DNA of 64,000 nt from positions 496,001 through 560,000 of the forward strand of contig NZ_CP092106.1 in the NCBI RefSeq assembly GCF_029016485.1, in the 5' to 3' direction. Below are positions 1 through 9,063 of this stretch, piece after piece. The position numbers and the translations under genes are program-made. This DNA comes from Vibrio sp. JC009. GTDB taxonomy: Bacteria > Pseudomonadota > Gammaproteobacteria > Enterobacterales > Vibrionaceae. The notes below the pieces were generated by a model that had not been told where the DNA came from, did no database searches, and was given only the letters and a program-made list of their open reading frames with translations. The stretch's first letter is position 1. Each line of letters begins with the position of its first letter.

Positions 1-2710
1 CTTCCAGCCGGTACTTTCTGTTGTGCTGTACGGCAGTGTGCCAGAAAGAACCATAGTGCAGGTGGCACGTGAACTGGGCGATAAGCTGGAAAGCTATAAG
101 CAGGTACTGGAAGTGGATATTGCCGGTGACCGTGAGGATATTGTTGAGATCATCGTCGATCCTCTGCTAATGGAAAGCTATAACCTGGACCAGGGCGATA
201 TCTACAATCTGATTGCTCTGAATAACAGAGTGGTTGCAGCCGGCTTTGTGGATACGGGTTACGGACGCTTTTCAGTAAAAGTTCCTTCGGTTTTTGACTC
301 TTTAAAAGATGTTCTGGAACTGCCGATTAAAGTGGATGGCAAACAGGTGATTACCTTTGGTGATATTGCTACGGTAAGGCGCTCATTCCGCGACCCTGAA
401 AGTTATGCAAGACTGGACGGTGAGTCAGCTGTTGTTCTGGATGTGAAAAAGCGCGCCGGTGAAAACATTATTGAAACCGTTGAACTGGTCAGGGCAATTA
501 TTGCCACAGCTGAGCAGCAGGAAGAGTGGCCGAACAACCTGATGGTGGAATATACCTGGGATGAATCTGAAGATGTGAAGATGATGCTGAACGATCTTCA
601 GAACAATATCTTATCGGCCATTATTCTGGTGGTGATCGTCATTATCGCCATCCTTGGGGTAAGAACCGCCTTTCTTGTGGGTGTCTCTATTCCAGGCTCT
701 TTCCTTACCGGACTTTTGGTATTAGCGGTGTTTGGCCTGACGGTGAACATCATCGTTCTTTTTTCGCTGATTATGGCGGTGGGGATGCTGGTGGATGGGG
801 CCATAGTGGTTACCGAGTTTGCTGACCGGCGAATGCACGAAGGCAAAAACCGGGTTGATGCCTACCGCGATGCGGCAAAAAGGATGGCCTGGCCGATCAT
901 TGCATCCACAGCAACCACTCTGGCTGCCTTTGCACCACTGCTGTTCTGGCCGGATGTGACCGGCGAGTTTATGAAGTATCTGCCGATTACGCTCATCGCA
1001 ACTTTGAGTGCATCACTGTTGATGGCACTGGTCTTTGTGCCGGTTCTGGGTAGCCTGATTGGTAAAGAGCAGTATATCAGACCTGAATTCCGGGCAGAGC
1101 TGGTTGCTCTGCATGACGGCGATTTTTCCAAGGCGACCGGTTTTACCAGGCTCTATTTTAATACCCTGTCGATTGCGATTAAGCATCCGGTAAAAATCTT
1201 TATCGGCGCAGTTTTGCTTGCTATCGGTGTTGGCTTTGCCTATTCCAAGGCCGGGTTGGGCGCCGAGTTTTTCCCGGAGGTGGACCCGCCTTCATTTACC
1301 ATTAAGGTTCGCTCCTATGGTGATCTTTCTATTAATGAAAAAGATAAGATCATGCGCGAAATTGAATCTGTGGTTATCGGTGGCGAAGAGTTTGAGAGTG
1401 TATACACAAGAACCGGGGGAGGTGATTCTATCGGCCAGATTCAGGTGACTCCGGTGGACTGGCAGTACCGCAGACCGGTAAATGAAATTATTGAAGAGCT
1501 GAAGCAGAAAACTGATCAGTTTGCCGGTGTCGAAATCGAATATAAAAAACCGGAAGCCGGGCCGCCAAGCGATCATGATCTGGTGATTGAACTCTCTGCA
1601 CGGGAGCAGGATAAGCTGGATGCTGCAACTAAGGTTGTCCGTCACTGGGCTGACAGCTATCCGGCATTTACCAACATAAGTGACAATTCTAAAAAACCGG
1701 GAATCGACTGGCAGATTGATATCAAGCGAGATGATGCAGGCCGTTTTGCCGCCGATGCAACCCTGGTGGGTAATACGGTTCAGTTTGTTACCAATGGCCT
1801 GAAGATAGGAGACTACCTGCCGGATGATGCCAATGAAGAAGTGGATATTCTGGTTCGTTTCCCTAAAGAGCAGAGAGATATCGGCCGCTTTGATGAGTTA
1901 AGAGTAAAGACTCCGGCAGGTCTGGTACCTATTACTAATTTTGCTGAAATCAGACCTGAGCAGAAGCAGGATACGATTCACCGTACCGATGGCAGACGCG
2001 TGTCAGAGGTGATGGCTGATATTAAGGGTGACTATAATCTGTCTATTGAGTTGCCGAAGATTGAAGCCAGGTTAAAAGAGCTGGGACTGACCGGAGTGGA
2101 TTTTAAACTGAGAGGTAAGAACGAAGATCAGGATAAGTCCTCTGCTTTCCTGATGAAGGCCTTTGTTGTTGCTCTTGGTGTGATGGCCCTGATTCTGATC
2201 ACCCAGTTCAACAGCTTCTATCAGGCATTTCTGATCCTCAGCGCCGTGCTGTTTTCCACCGTTGGTGTGTTTGCCGGTCTGCTGATCTTCCAGAAACCTT
2301 TCGGCATTGTTATGTCGGGAATCGGGGTTATCTCTCTGGCAGGTATCGTTGTAAATAACAATATCGTGCTTATCGATACTTTTAACCAACTGCTGAGACG
2401 GGGGTTAAGCCGTGAAGAGGCTATCTTAAGAACCGGTGTTCAGCGTCTGCGTCCGGTGATGCTGACCACAGTTACCACCATTCTCGGCCTTCTGCCTATG
2501 GTGCTTGAGATGAATATCGATATTGTTAATCAGAATATTGAGTTCGGAGCGCCGAGTACCCAGTGGTGGTCGCAACTGGCAACGGCTGTGGCTGGCGGGC
2601 TGGCTTTTGCAACAGCCCTGACTCTGGTGCTGACGCCATGCCTGCTGATGCTGGGAAGAAAGGACAAGTCCGCCAAACCAGCATCAGAGATGGAAGAGAT
2701 TATTGAGTAG
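1..2710 (+). CDS. RND-family efflux transporter permease (5' end outside window)
   Basis: Inner-membrane proton-driven RND (AcrB-like) permease; the reading frame is open from base 2, so the N-terminus lies upstream of the window. About 900 residues remain of the ~1030 usual for the family. Membrane segments cluster around bases 610-1060 and 2150-2650, with large periplasmic porter segments between them. In AcrB, TM4 carries two adjacent Asp of the proton relay; here the matching motif reads LVDGAIVV (near base 790), so one Asp is Gly. The TM10 position that is Lys in AcrB lies in VVNNNIVLID (near 2350) with no Lys. This marks a divergent RND subfamily, and the substrate cannot be told. The adaptor gene would be expected upstream. 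The stop codon overlaps the end of the convergent M23 peptidase gene by 11 bp. Confidence 0.9.
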   Translation, partial: FQPVLSVVLYGSVPERTIVQVARELGDKLESYKQVLEVDIAGDREDIVEIIVDPLLMESYNLDQGDIYNLIALNNRVVAAGFVDTGYGRFSVKVPSVFDSLKDVLELPIKVDGKQVITFGDIATVRRSFRDPESYARLDGESAVVLDVKKRAGENIIETVELVRAIIATAEQQEEWPNNLMVEYTWDESEDVKMMLNDLQNNILSAIILVVIVIIAILGVRTAFLVGVSIPGSFLTGLLVLAVFGLTVNIIVLFSLIMAVGMLVDGAIVVTEFADRRMHEGKNRVDAYRDAAKRMAWPIIASTATTLAAFAPLLFWPDVTGEFMKYLPITLIATLSASLLMALVFVPVLGSLIGKEQYIRPEFRAELVALHDGDFSKATGFTRLYFNTLSIAIKHPVKIFIGAVLLAIGVGFAYSKAGLGAEFFPEVDPPSFTIKVRSYGDLSINEKDKIMREIESVVIGGEEFESVYTRTGGGDSIGQIQVTPVDWQYRRPVNEIIEELKQKTDQFAGVEIEYKKPEAGPPSDHDLVIELSAREQDKLDAATKVVRHWADSYPAFTNISDNSKKPGIDWQIDIKRDDAGRFAADATLVGNTVQFVTNGLKIGDYLPDDANEEVDILVRFPKEQRDIGRFDELRVKTPAGLVPITNFAEIRPEQKQDTIHRTDGRRVSEVMADIKGDYNLSIELPKIEARLKELGLTGVDFKLRGKNEDQDKSSAFLMKAFVVALGVMALILITQFNSFYQAFLILSAVLFSTVGVFAGLLIFQKPFGIVMSGIGVISLAGIVVNNNIVLIDTFNQLLRRGLSREEAILRTGVQRLRPVMLTTVTTILGLLPMVLEMNIDIVNQNIEFGAPSTQWWSQLATAVAGGLAFATALTLVLTPCLLMLGRKDKSAKPASEMEEIIE

Positions 2711-3734
2711 AAGCCTCATCCGGGGCTTCGGTTGAGCTTGCAGTGTTAATACTGTTATCCACATAAGGATGATTGGTCAGGTTAACCTGCAGGCGAACCA
2801 CGTTATCAATCAGAGTGACCAGACTTGGCCAGCTTACCTTTTTCTCTTTCTCGAACAGAGTATCAAAGTTTTCCGGAGTCCATTTGATCAGGTTGTACGG
2901 GTTGAGATAACGCCCCAGAAAGCGGATTTCATAGTGCAGATGAGCTCCGGTGGAGGTGCCTGAGTTCCCGCATAGAGCAATTTGTTCCCCTTTACTGACA
3001 AACTGGCCCTTCTTCACTTTAAAGCCTTTCAGATGGGCATAAGAGGTTGAGAAACCGAATGAGTGTCTCAGGATCAGGAAGTTACCAAAGCCTTTTTTAC
3101 TTGGACGCACGGTTTCCACTACACCATCAGCAGGAGTGTAAATTGGCTCTCCGCGCTTACAGGTCAGATCGATACCGGTGTGAAAATGTCTCTTTCCCGT
3201 TACCGGATTCAGTCTTCGCCCGAAAGGAGATGATATCCGGTTATAGTTCAAAGGTGTATCATTGGGGATCAGGCGGAACATGGTTGCTCGTACCGCAGAG
3301 TTCACCGCAGCCGTATCCATTCGTTGTTCCAGCGCCAGTTCAGCACTGTTTTCAGGCTCTTCCTCTGAAATACCCAGCACCTTTTCTACGTCGTAGACTC
3401 TTTTGTTCAGAATAAGAAGCTGGCTGTTTTTCGCTTCCAGTTCCTGATTCAGATGCAGGTTATTTTGAGCAAGCTGTTCAATATCGCTGTTCAGACTGAC
3501 AATGCGGTTTTCTCTGCTGCTGATGGTTTGCTCCCGGTCACCAAGCTCATTCATTAGCTTTGAGAACGTTTTTTTAGCTGTATCCTGCTGCAGATTGTTC
3601 TGATACACAAAATAGCCCGCAACAGCAGGCGATAGAATAAGGGTTGCAAGCGTTACAAGTACGGTTTTCTTGCCAACGTGAAAGCTCTGTTCCCCTTTTG
3701 ATGAGGGAATAGTTATTTTTATTTTCTTGGACAT
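2700..3734 (-). CDS. M23 family metallopeptidase, membrane-anchored
   Basis: Predicted peptidoglycan DD-endopeptidase of the LytM/M23 family, anchored in the inner membrane and facing the periplasm. Of 344 residues, ~23-45 form one membrane segment and ~47-122 a coiled coil rich in Glu, Asn and Leu. The M23 domain spans ~165-285. Zinc and catalytic motifs are intact: H185-x3-D189, H234, and H265-L-H267. A catalytically active enzyme is therefore expected, unlike the degenerate EnvC/NlpD activators. The C-terminal ~60 residues are low in recognisable motifs. It lies 54 bp downstream of the PilZ gene on the same strand and probably shares its transcript. Its last codons overlap the RND gene end on the other strand. 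Confidence 0.9.
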   Translation of the reverse strand: MSKKIKITIPSSKGEQSFHVGKKTVLVTLATLILSPAVAGYFVYQNNLQQDTAKKTFSKLMNELGDREQTISSRENRIVSLNSDIEQLAQNNLHLNQELEAKNSQLLILNKRVYDVEKVLGISEEEPENSAELALEQRMDTAAVNSAVRATMFRLIPNDTPLNYNRISSPFGRRLNPVTGKRHFHTGIDLTCKRGEPIYTPADGVVETVRPSKKGFGNFLILRHSFGFSTSYAHLKGFKVKKGQFVSKGEQIALCGNSGTSTGAHLHYEIRFLGRYLNPYNLIKWTPENFDTLFEKEKKVSWPSLVTLIDNVVRLQVNLTNHPYVDNSINTASSTEAPDEASTQ

Positions 3735-3788
3735 AAGGTTATGCGGTAGCGAAGTTCAGCTACCCGGTTGTTATTTGTTTTCTGTGAC

Positions 3789-4151
3789 TTAGTCGTCTAA
3801 GTCAGATAATTGCTCTAATTCTCTGTGCAGCAGCTTTTCATCACCCACATTGAGTTCAACCAGTCTTCTCAGATGACTGATGCTGTCGATATCAATATGC
3901 TGAATCTTGGCTCTTAAATAGTTGTCGTTCAGATCAACAATTTCTGCCTGCAGAGAGATAATGATATCGCTTTCAGGGATATGAAAAAAGATATCTACCG
4001 GCTTTGACGTATCCAGCGGTTCACTTGGTGAAGAGAGAAGCAGACCATGTAACGATAAGTCCCTGATGGAACTAGTCGCTTTCACCTTCCCCTGGTGCAA
4101 TTCTGCCGGAGCTTGATAAATGATACGCGAAAATCGACGTCTCTCGCTCAT
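3789..4151 (-). CDS. PilZ-domain protein (c-di-GMP binding candidate)
   Basis: Small 120-residue single-domain PilZ protein. Both c-di-GMP-binding signatures are visible: RRRFSR at residues 4-9, giving the R-x3-R motif, and D31-x-S33-x-x-G36 in DLSLHG. The rest of the chain matches the expected beta-barrel plus a C-terminal helix rich in Leu and Glu. There is no effector domain, so it probably acts by binding a partner protein. It sits just upstream of the M23 peptidase gene in the same direction, which suggests (inference only) a link between c-di-GMP and cell-wall remodelling. The target process is not shown by the sequence. Confidence 0.88.
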   Translation of the reverse strand: MSERRRFSRIIYQAPAELHQGKVKATSSIRDLSLHGLLLSSPSEPLDTSKPVDIFFHIPESDIIISLQAEIVDLNDNYLRAKIQHIDIDSISHLRRLVELNVGDEKLLHRELEQLSDLDD

Positions 4152-4263
4152 GATCCCTCACTTACAAATTAAGTTGTTTACTTTTTACATCATAGCAAAT
4201 TGAAACAGAAGCTTATATATACAATATGATATCCAAATTGTTGGAGCGCTCTCACTTAACAGT

Positions 4264-4288
4264 AAAAAGGCCGCTGTATGCAGCGGCC
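4264..4288 (-). terminator. Rho-independent terminator of ettA
   Basis: The hairpin GGCCGCTG-TATG-CAGCGGCC is followed, on the minus strand, by a T-tract. It lies just past the ettA stop codon. Confidence 0.85.
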
Positions 4289-4307
4289 TGAATCTGAATA
4301 TAAGCGG

Positions 4308-5975
4308 TTATTTAGTAATACGCTTATATTTGATGCGGTGTGGCTCTGCAGCCTGAGCACCAAGAGTCTGTTTCAGCCACTCTGTATACTCAGTATAGTT
4401 GCCTTCGTAGAAGTTCACCTGACCTTCATCGCGGTAATCAAGGATATGAGTTGCGATACGGTCCAGGAACCAACGGTCGTGCGAGATAACCATTGCACAG
4501 CCAGGGAATTCAAGCAGGGCTTCTTCCAGTGCACGAAGTGTTTCTACATCAAGGTCGTTGGTTGGTTCATCGAGTAGCAGTACGTTGCCGCCGGCTTTAA
4601 GCAGCTTAGCAAGGTGTACACGGTTACGTTCACCACCAGACAGCTCACCGATAACCTTCTGCTGATCAACGCCTTTAAAGTTAAAGCGTGAGCAGTAGGC
4701 ACGAGCCGGGATCTCAAAGTTGTTGATCTTGATGATGTCAGCGCCTTCAGAGATCTCCTGGAATACCGTTTTGCTGTCATCCATGCTGTCACGGAACTGA
4801 TCAACAGAAGCCAGGCTAACTGTGTCACCCAGCTCAATAGTACCTGAGTCTGGCTGCTCTGTGCCGCTCAGCATTTTGAACAGAGTAGATTTACCAGCAC
4901 CGTTGGCACCGATAATACCCACGATAGCACCCTTAGGAATGCTGAATGAAAGATCATCGATAAGTACACGATCACCAAAAGATTTGGTCAGGTTGTTTAC
5001 TTCGATAACCTTGTCACCTAAACGCTCACCCGGCGGGATAAACAGTTCGTTGGTTTCGTTACGCTTCTGATGATCTGAGTTGTTAAGCTCTTCAAAGCGC
5101 GCCATACGAGCCTTAGATTTAGCCTGACGACCTTTTGGATTCTGACGAACCCACTCAAGTTCTTTCTCGATGGTCTTCTGACGGGCTTTTTCCTGAGCCG
5201 CTTCCTGCTTCAGACGAGCATCTTTCTGCTCAAGCCATGAAGTATAGTTACCTTCCCATGGGATACCCTCACCGCGGTCAAGTTCCAGAATCCAGCCAGC
5301 TGCGTTATCAAGGAAGTAACGGTCGTGGGTAATCGCGACCACTGTACCTGTGTAGTCCACAAGGAAACGTTCCAGCCATGCCACAGATTCCGCATCCAGG
5401 TGGTTGGTTGGTTCGTCAAGAAGCAGCATATCAGGGTGTTCAAGAAGAAGACGACAGATAGCCACACGGCGGCGCTCACCACCGGACAGGTGTTCAATCT
5501 TAGAGTCCCACTCAGGAAGACGAAGAGCATCGGCTGCACGTTCCAGCGCATTTTCCAGGTTATGACCATCTTTAGCCTGAATCAGTGCTTCCAGTTCGCC
5601 CTGCTCTTTAGCCAGAGCATCAAAGTTTGCATCCGGTTCTGCATAGGCTGCATAAACCGCATCCAGACGAGTCAGTGCATCAGCAACATCAGCAACCGCT
5701 TCTTCAACAATTTCACGAACGGTTTTTGATTCATCAAGCTGAGGCTCCTGAGGCAGGTAGCCAACATTCAGACCTGGTTGTGGACGAGCTTCACCATCGA
5801 TATCGGTATCGATGCCCGCCATGATGCGTAGCAGGGTAGATTTACCTGCACCGTTCAGACCAAGAACACCAATTTTGGCGCCCGGGAAGAAGCTAAGAGA
5901 AATGTCCTTAAGAATTTGACGCTTAGGTGGCACGATTTTGCTCACCCGCGACATGGTATAGACGTATTCAGCCAT
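4308..5975 (-). CDS. ettA: Energy-dependent translational throttle protein EttA (ABC-F ATPase)
   Basis: ABC-F protein that binds the ribosomal E site and couples initiation of elongation to the ATP/ADP ratio. The 555-residue length is standard for EttA. It has two ABC domains. The first has Walker A GLNGAGKST (39-47), signature LSGGE (163-167) and Walker B LLLDEPT (184-190). The second has GANGAGKST, LSGGERNR and LLLDEPTND in the C-terminal half. The linker between the domains is Lys/Arg/Gln-rich, as in ABC-F proteins, and there are no membrane segments. The start MAEYVYTMSRVSK matches the EttA family N-terminus. It is monocistronic with its own terminator. Confidence 0.97.
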   Translation of the reverse strand: MAEYVYTMSRVSKIVPPKRQILKDISLSFFPGAKIGVLGLNGAGKSTLLRIMAGIDTDIDGEARPQPGLNVGYLPQEPQLDESKTVREIVEEAVADVADALTRLDAVYAAYAEPDANFDALAKEQGELEALIQAKDGHNLENALERAADALRLPEWDSKIEHLSGGERRRVAICRLLLEHPDMLLLDEPTNHLDAESVAWLERFLVDYTGTVVAITHDRYFLDNAAGWILELDRGEGIPWEGNYTSWLEQKDARLKQEAAQEKARQKTIEKELEWVRQNPKGRQAKSKARMARFEELNNSDHQKRNETNELFIPPGERLGDKVIEVNNLTKSFGDRVLIDDLSFSIPKGAIVGIIGANGAGKSTLFKMLSGTEQPDSGTIELGDTVSLASVDQFRDSMDDSKTVFQEISEGADIIKINNFEIPARAYCSRFNFKGVDQQKVIGELSGGERNRVHLAKLLKAGGNVLLLDEPTNDLDVETLRALEEALLEFPGCAMVISHDRWFLDRIATHILDYRDEGQVNFYEGNYTEYTEWLKQTLGAQAAEPHRIKYKRITK

Positions 5976-6075
5976 TGCCGATCGTTCCTGTATTCAGAGT
6001 AGGGAAAGGTGCATTTTATATAACTGACCTTTTAAAGTGAACTGAAAAAGTACTCTTGCCTTTGAGTGCGCGTTC

Positions 6076-6178
6076 GCAGCTTGGGGGTATCGAACACAAA
6101 CATGCATCAACCCTTCCATGGGGCTCCACCGTGCCTTCCCTGGCACGGAGGGTTTGCTTATCGATACCCCCAAGCTGC
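6076..6178. repeat. Long palindromic intergenic element, family 1 copy A
   Basis: A perfect 18-bp inverted repeat (6076-6093 GCAGCTTGGGGGTATCGA, complement at 6161-6178) encloses a second hairpin CCGTGCC-TTCCCT-GGCACGG. The right arm and the inner hairpin resemble copy B at 36192-36291, with compensating base changes in the stem. It lies between ettA and slt, which are divergently transcribed. The rest of the 5976-6353 gap is AT-rich and presumably holds the promoters; no clear -35/-10 pair was assigned. Confidence 0.8.
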
Positions 6179-6353
6179 AAACAAGGATACAAAGTAGTGA
6201 GAAAATCCAGATTTTAATCAAATTAGACTTGAAAGAAGTAGTGAAACATTTCTAACATTAGATTTACATACGGTAAAAAATATTACCGATGAGAATGGCT
6301 GCCGGAGGAAGCTGGCGGCTTTGGCTCGTGTTGAACAATCGGAAGTTTTTCAG

Positions 6354-8282
6354 ATGCAAAGGCTAGTAAAACTTGCTGCTGTGATTCTGCCAGTAATGGC
6401 TATCTCTTCCGGGGCGTATTCGGCTCCGGCGTCTCTTGCACAGCAGAGGTTAATTTATAAGAAAGCTCAAAACTATCTGGATAAAAAACAGGTAGAAGAA
6501 TACATGGAAATACGCGATCAGATCGCGGATTACCCTTTAACTCCTTACGTGGATTACCGTACGTTTTTAATCGGTATAGGTGACCGCTCTCCGGAGGAAG
6601 TCAACAGCTTCGTCCAGCGACATAAATCTTTTCCGTTTTCCAATAAAGTCCGGGCAGCCTATCTGGATGCTCTGATTAAAGAAGGAAAGTGGAAAACCTT
6701 TTATCGGTATCAGACCTATGAGCCGAAAATGGAGAAGTATAAGTGCAGTTATTACTACGCCCACTTCAGAAATGGTGCTAAGGATAAGGCATTTAAAGGG
6801 GCTGAAAAGCTCTGGCTGAGTGGTAAAAGTGTGTCAGAAAACTGCGACTTGCTGTTTGAAGAGTGGAAAAATGCCGGGCTGAGAACCGATGATCTGGTTC
6901 TGCGCAGAATGCTGCTCAGTTATGAAAGCAACAGTAATTCCATGGTCACTTATCTGGCTAAGATGACGGAAAGTAATAAGAGTCGTCTTCAGGCCAAAGA
7001 GATGAAAAAGCTGGCGCAGGATCCGAAATACGTTATGGAGTTTGCGCAGAAGTACCCGCCAAGTGACTTTAACCGGCGTCAGTCGGAAGTGGCTCTGAGA
7101 AAACTGGCTCGCAGTGATATCCGCTATGCTCACAGTTTGCTGCCTTTGATACTGGAAGCGCAGAACTTTCAGCCTGAACAGGCTCAGAAATTATCTGAGT
7201 ATTTTGCCAACAGGTTAATTAATACTGATGTTAATTATCTGGCGGGCTGGCGTGATGCTGTGTTGCAAAAGTCCTCAAATACTAAGGTGCTGGAGTCGCG
7301 CATTCGTCTGGCGATTCGTCAGGCTGACTGGCCTATGATGTCTTTCTGGATTTCACGTTTACCGGAAAAGGCCCGTGATTCCATGCGCTGGCAGTACTGG
7401 CTGGCCCGGTCAGAAATGGCTTTGGGTGATAATGATGCTGGAATTAAGCGGATGCAAAGCCTGCTTGGTAAACGAAACTTTTACAGCGCGGCGGCAGCCA
7501 AGTCTCTGGATAAGCCGGTTTCCTATATTTCGAATAATGCTCAGGCCGATACTGATATTCTGAAGCCCTATGAAGAGAGCCTGGCCAGAATTAAAGAGAT
7601 GATCGATGTTAACAAAATCACCGCAGCAAAAAGCGAGTGGATTTGGTTGTTGTGGCAGGTTGGGGCAGAAGAGAAAAAAGCGCTAGCCGTATACGCTGCG
7701 GAAAAAGACTGGTATCACCTGACAGTAAAAGCGACCATTGAAGCCAGAATGTGGGATGCAACGGCTCTCAGGTTCCCGATTGCTCATCAGTGGTGGTTTA
7801 ATTTTTACGGTGACAAGCATGGCGTGGATCCTATTACCCTGATGTCGGTGGCAAGACAGGAGAGTGCGCTGGATGCCAGGGCCCGTTCACCTGTTGGTGC
7901 CAGAGGCATTATGCAGATTATGCCGAGGACGGCGAAATATACGGCCAAGAAATTTAAGCTCTCGTATAACGGTGCAAGCCAGCTCTATGATGTGGGTAAG
8001 AATATTGAAATCGGCAGTCATTATCTGAATAGCCTGCTGGAGCAGTATGAAAACAACCGGGTGTTTGCCTTTGCCGCCTATAATGCCGGTCCGCACAGAG
8101 TGAAGACCTGGCGGGAAAGAACTAAGGGGAATGTGGATGTCTTTGCTTTTATCGAGGCCATTCCTTTTAAAGAGACAAGAGGGTATGTGCAGAATATCCT
8201 GATGTTTGAAACCTACTACCGTAATCTGATGCAGGTTGAAGGAGACTTTCTGAAGCAGAGTGAGCTACTGGCAAAATATTAA
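6354..8282 (+). CDS. slt: Soluble lytic murein transglycosylase
   Basis: Periplasmic Slt70-type enzyme that cleaves the MurNAc-GlcNAc bond and forms 1,6-anhydro ends. The start chosen is the ATG at 6354: it is preceded by GGAAG eight bases upstream and begins a clear signal peptide (MQRLVKLAAVILPVMAISSGAYSA). An upstream TTG at 6321 would put extra residues before the signal. The mature protein has a long alpha-superhelical region (~30-450) followed by the SLT domain. The catalytic Glu is E503 in ARQESALD, followed by GARGIMQIMP and AYNAGPHRV, which are hallmark motifs. The 642-residue length is normal. A terminator follows, then trpR, the usual neighbour. Confidence 0.95.
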   Translation: MQRLVKLAAVILPVMAISSGAYSAPASLAQQRLIYKKAQNYLDKKQVEEYMEIRDQIADYPLTPYVDYRTFLIGIGDRSPEEVNSFVQRHKSFPFSNKVRAAYLDALIKEGKWKTFYRYQTYEPKMEKYKCSYYYAHFRNGAKDKAFKGAEKLWLSGKSVSENCDLLFEEWKNAGLRTDDLVLRRMLLSYESNSNSMVTYLAKMTESNKSRLQAKEMKKLAQDPKYVMEFAQKYPPSDFNRRQSEVALRKLARSDIRYAHSLLPLILEAQNFQPEQAQKLSEYFANRLINTDVNYLAGWRDAVLQKSSNTKVLESRIRLAIRQADWPMMSFWISRLPEKARDSMRWQYWLARSEMALGDNDAGIKRMQSLLGKRNFYSAAAAKSLDKPVSYISNNAQADTDILKPYEESLARIKEMIDVNKITAAKSEWIWLLWQVGAEEKKALAVYAAEKDWYHLTVKATIEARMWDATALRFPIAHQWWFNFYGDKHGVDPITLMSVARQESALDARARSPVGARGIMQIMPRTAKYTAKKFKLSYNGASQLYDVGKNIEIGSHYLNSLLEQYENNRVFAFAAYNAGPHRVKTWRERTKGNVDVFAFIEAIPFKETRGYVQNILMFETYYRNLMQVEGDFLKQSELLAKY

Positions 8283-8315
8283 TAATTACTGGGATTGGTA
8301 TAAAGTCATCTGCAT

Positions 8316-8344
8316 GGCCTCAAGATGTACTGCATCTTGAGGCC
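8316..8344 (+). terminator. Terminator after slt
   Basis: A 12-bp stem, GGCCTCAAGATG paired with CATCTTGAGGCC, is followed by GTTTGTGTTT. It lies between slt and trpR. Confidence 0.75.
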
Positions 8345-8389
8345 GTTTGTGTTTACAATGAAGAACGAACATTTATAAGAGCTTAATTT

Positions 8390-8686
8390 ATGTCACAAAC
8401 GCCTGACTACACAGACTGGCAACAGTTATTAGACCTGGTAAAACATGCAACGGAAAAAGGCCAGCATGAGATGTTGCTGACTATGCTGATGACACCAGAT
8501 GAGCGTGATGCACTGGTAACCAGAGTCAATATTCTTAATGAGCTGCTAAAAGGAGATGTCTCTCAGCGGCAACTGAGCCAGATGCTGGGAGTGGGTGTGG
8601 CAACGATTACCAGAGGCTCTAATGAGCTGAAAGGACATAGCGAAGAAGAGAAGGCTGAGCTGCTTAAGTTGCTGTCGGGGGAATAG
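8390..8686 (+). CDS. trpR: Trp operon repressor TrpR
   Basis: Tryptophan-responsive dimeric repressor of 98 residues, the family's usual size. The all-helical fold is evident. The helix-turn-helix lies around residues 62-85 (QRQLSQMLGVGVATITRGSN), and the MTPDERDALVTRVNIL segment is the dimer core characteristic of TrpR. It binds L-Trp as co-repressor and acts on trp operon operators elsewhere. In the window it follows slt, from which it is separated by a terminator, so it probably has its own promoter. No convincing trp operator was identified upstream, so autoregulation is not asserted. Confidence 0.97.
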   Translation: MSQTPDYTDWQQLLDLVKHATEKGQHEMLLTMLMTPDERDALVTRVNILNELLKGDVSQRQLSQMLGVGVATITRGSNELKGHSEEEKAELLKLLSGE

Positions 8687-8694
8687 CTTTTCCT

Positions 8695-8724
8695 CGTTCC
8701 TACGCTCCAGCGTTGGAATGCATA
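8695..8724 (-). repeat. Short palindromic repeat, family 2 copy 1
   Basis: An imperfect copy of the palindrome ATTCCCACGCTGGAGCGTGG, in inverted orientation to the copy at 8998-9036. The two copies flank the 8734-8897 element. Confidence 0.75.
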
Positions 8725-8733
8725 CCTGAGTTT

Positions 8734-8897
8734 AATACCAATCCCAGCAATTATCTGTTCATCCTTGCTTGTCAAAATCGCTAATAGCTGCGTTAAAATT
8801 TTTGTAATTAGATCCACTAGTTACTGCAAATTTTGCCTTGCTCTTAGCGATTTTTCCTGCGCAATCACTGAACAGCTAATTACTGGGATTGGTATAA
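8734..8897. repeat. MITE-like element with 26-bp terminal inverted repeats
   Basis: The left end TACCAATCCCAG (8736 onward, running to CTGTTCA at 8761) is mirrored by TGAACAG...CTGGGATTGGTA (8869-8894). The interior also has inverted segments around AATCGCTAATAGC and CTTAGCGATT. A lone end motif, AATTACTGGGATTGGTATA, lies at 8283-8301. No ORF is present. The 377-bp gap between trpR and yjjX is almost entirely made of this element and the two flanking family 2 palindromes. Confidence 0.8.
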
Positions 8898-8997
8898 GGA
8901 GACTCCGAAAATTCAGCGTATGACTCTATCAAGAAAAACAAAGAGCATGGAACCATAGCCGAAGAGTGTTTTCGGTAGCATATTTACTTACTGTTGA

Positions 8998-9036
8998 GTC
9001 AGATATGCATTCCCACGCTGGAGCGTGGGAACGAGG
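8998..9036 (+). repeat. Short palindromic repeat, family 2 copy 2
   Basis: The core ATTCCCACGCTGGAGCGTGG forms a hairpin. The flanks GTCAGATAT and GAACGAG are shared with the copy at 51954-51992, giving about 38 nearly identical bases. Confidence 0.85.
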
Positions 9037-9063
9037 GTTGAAGCGGGAGTAATTACTTACTTA

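Noticed and set aside
4278..5824. Several ORFs antisense to ettA
   Set aside because: They are shadow frames of a strongly conserved ABC-F gene.
6076..6178. Integron attC (VCR-like) site
   Set aside because: The element lacks the GTTRRRY core and R/L boxes of attC, and no cassette-like ORF or integrase is near.
6291..6360. Trp-containing upstream ORF overlapping the slt start
   Set aside because: It has no regulatory hairpin or link to tryptophan control and appears to be chance.
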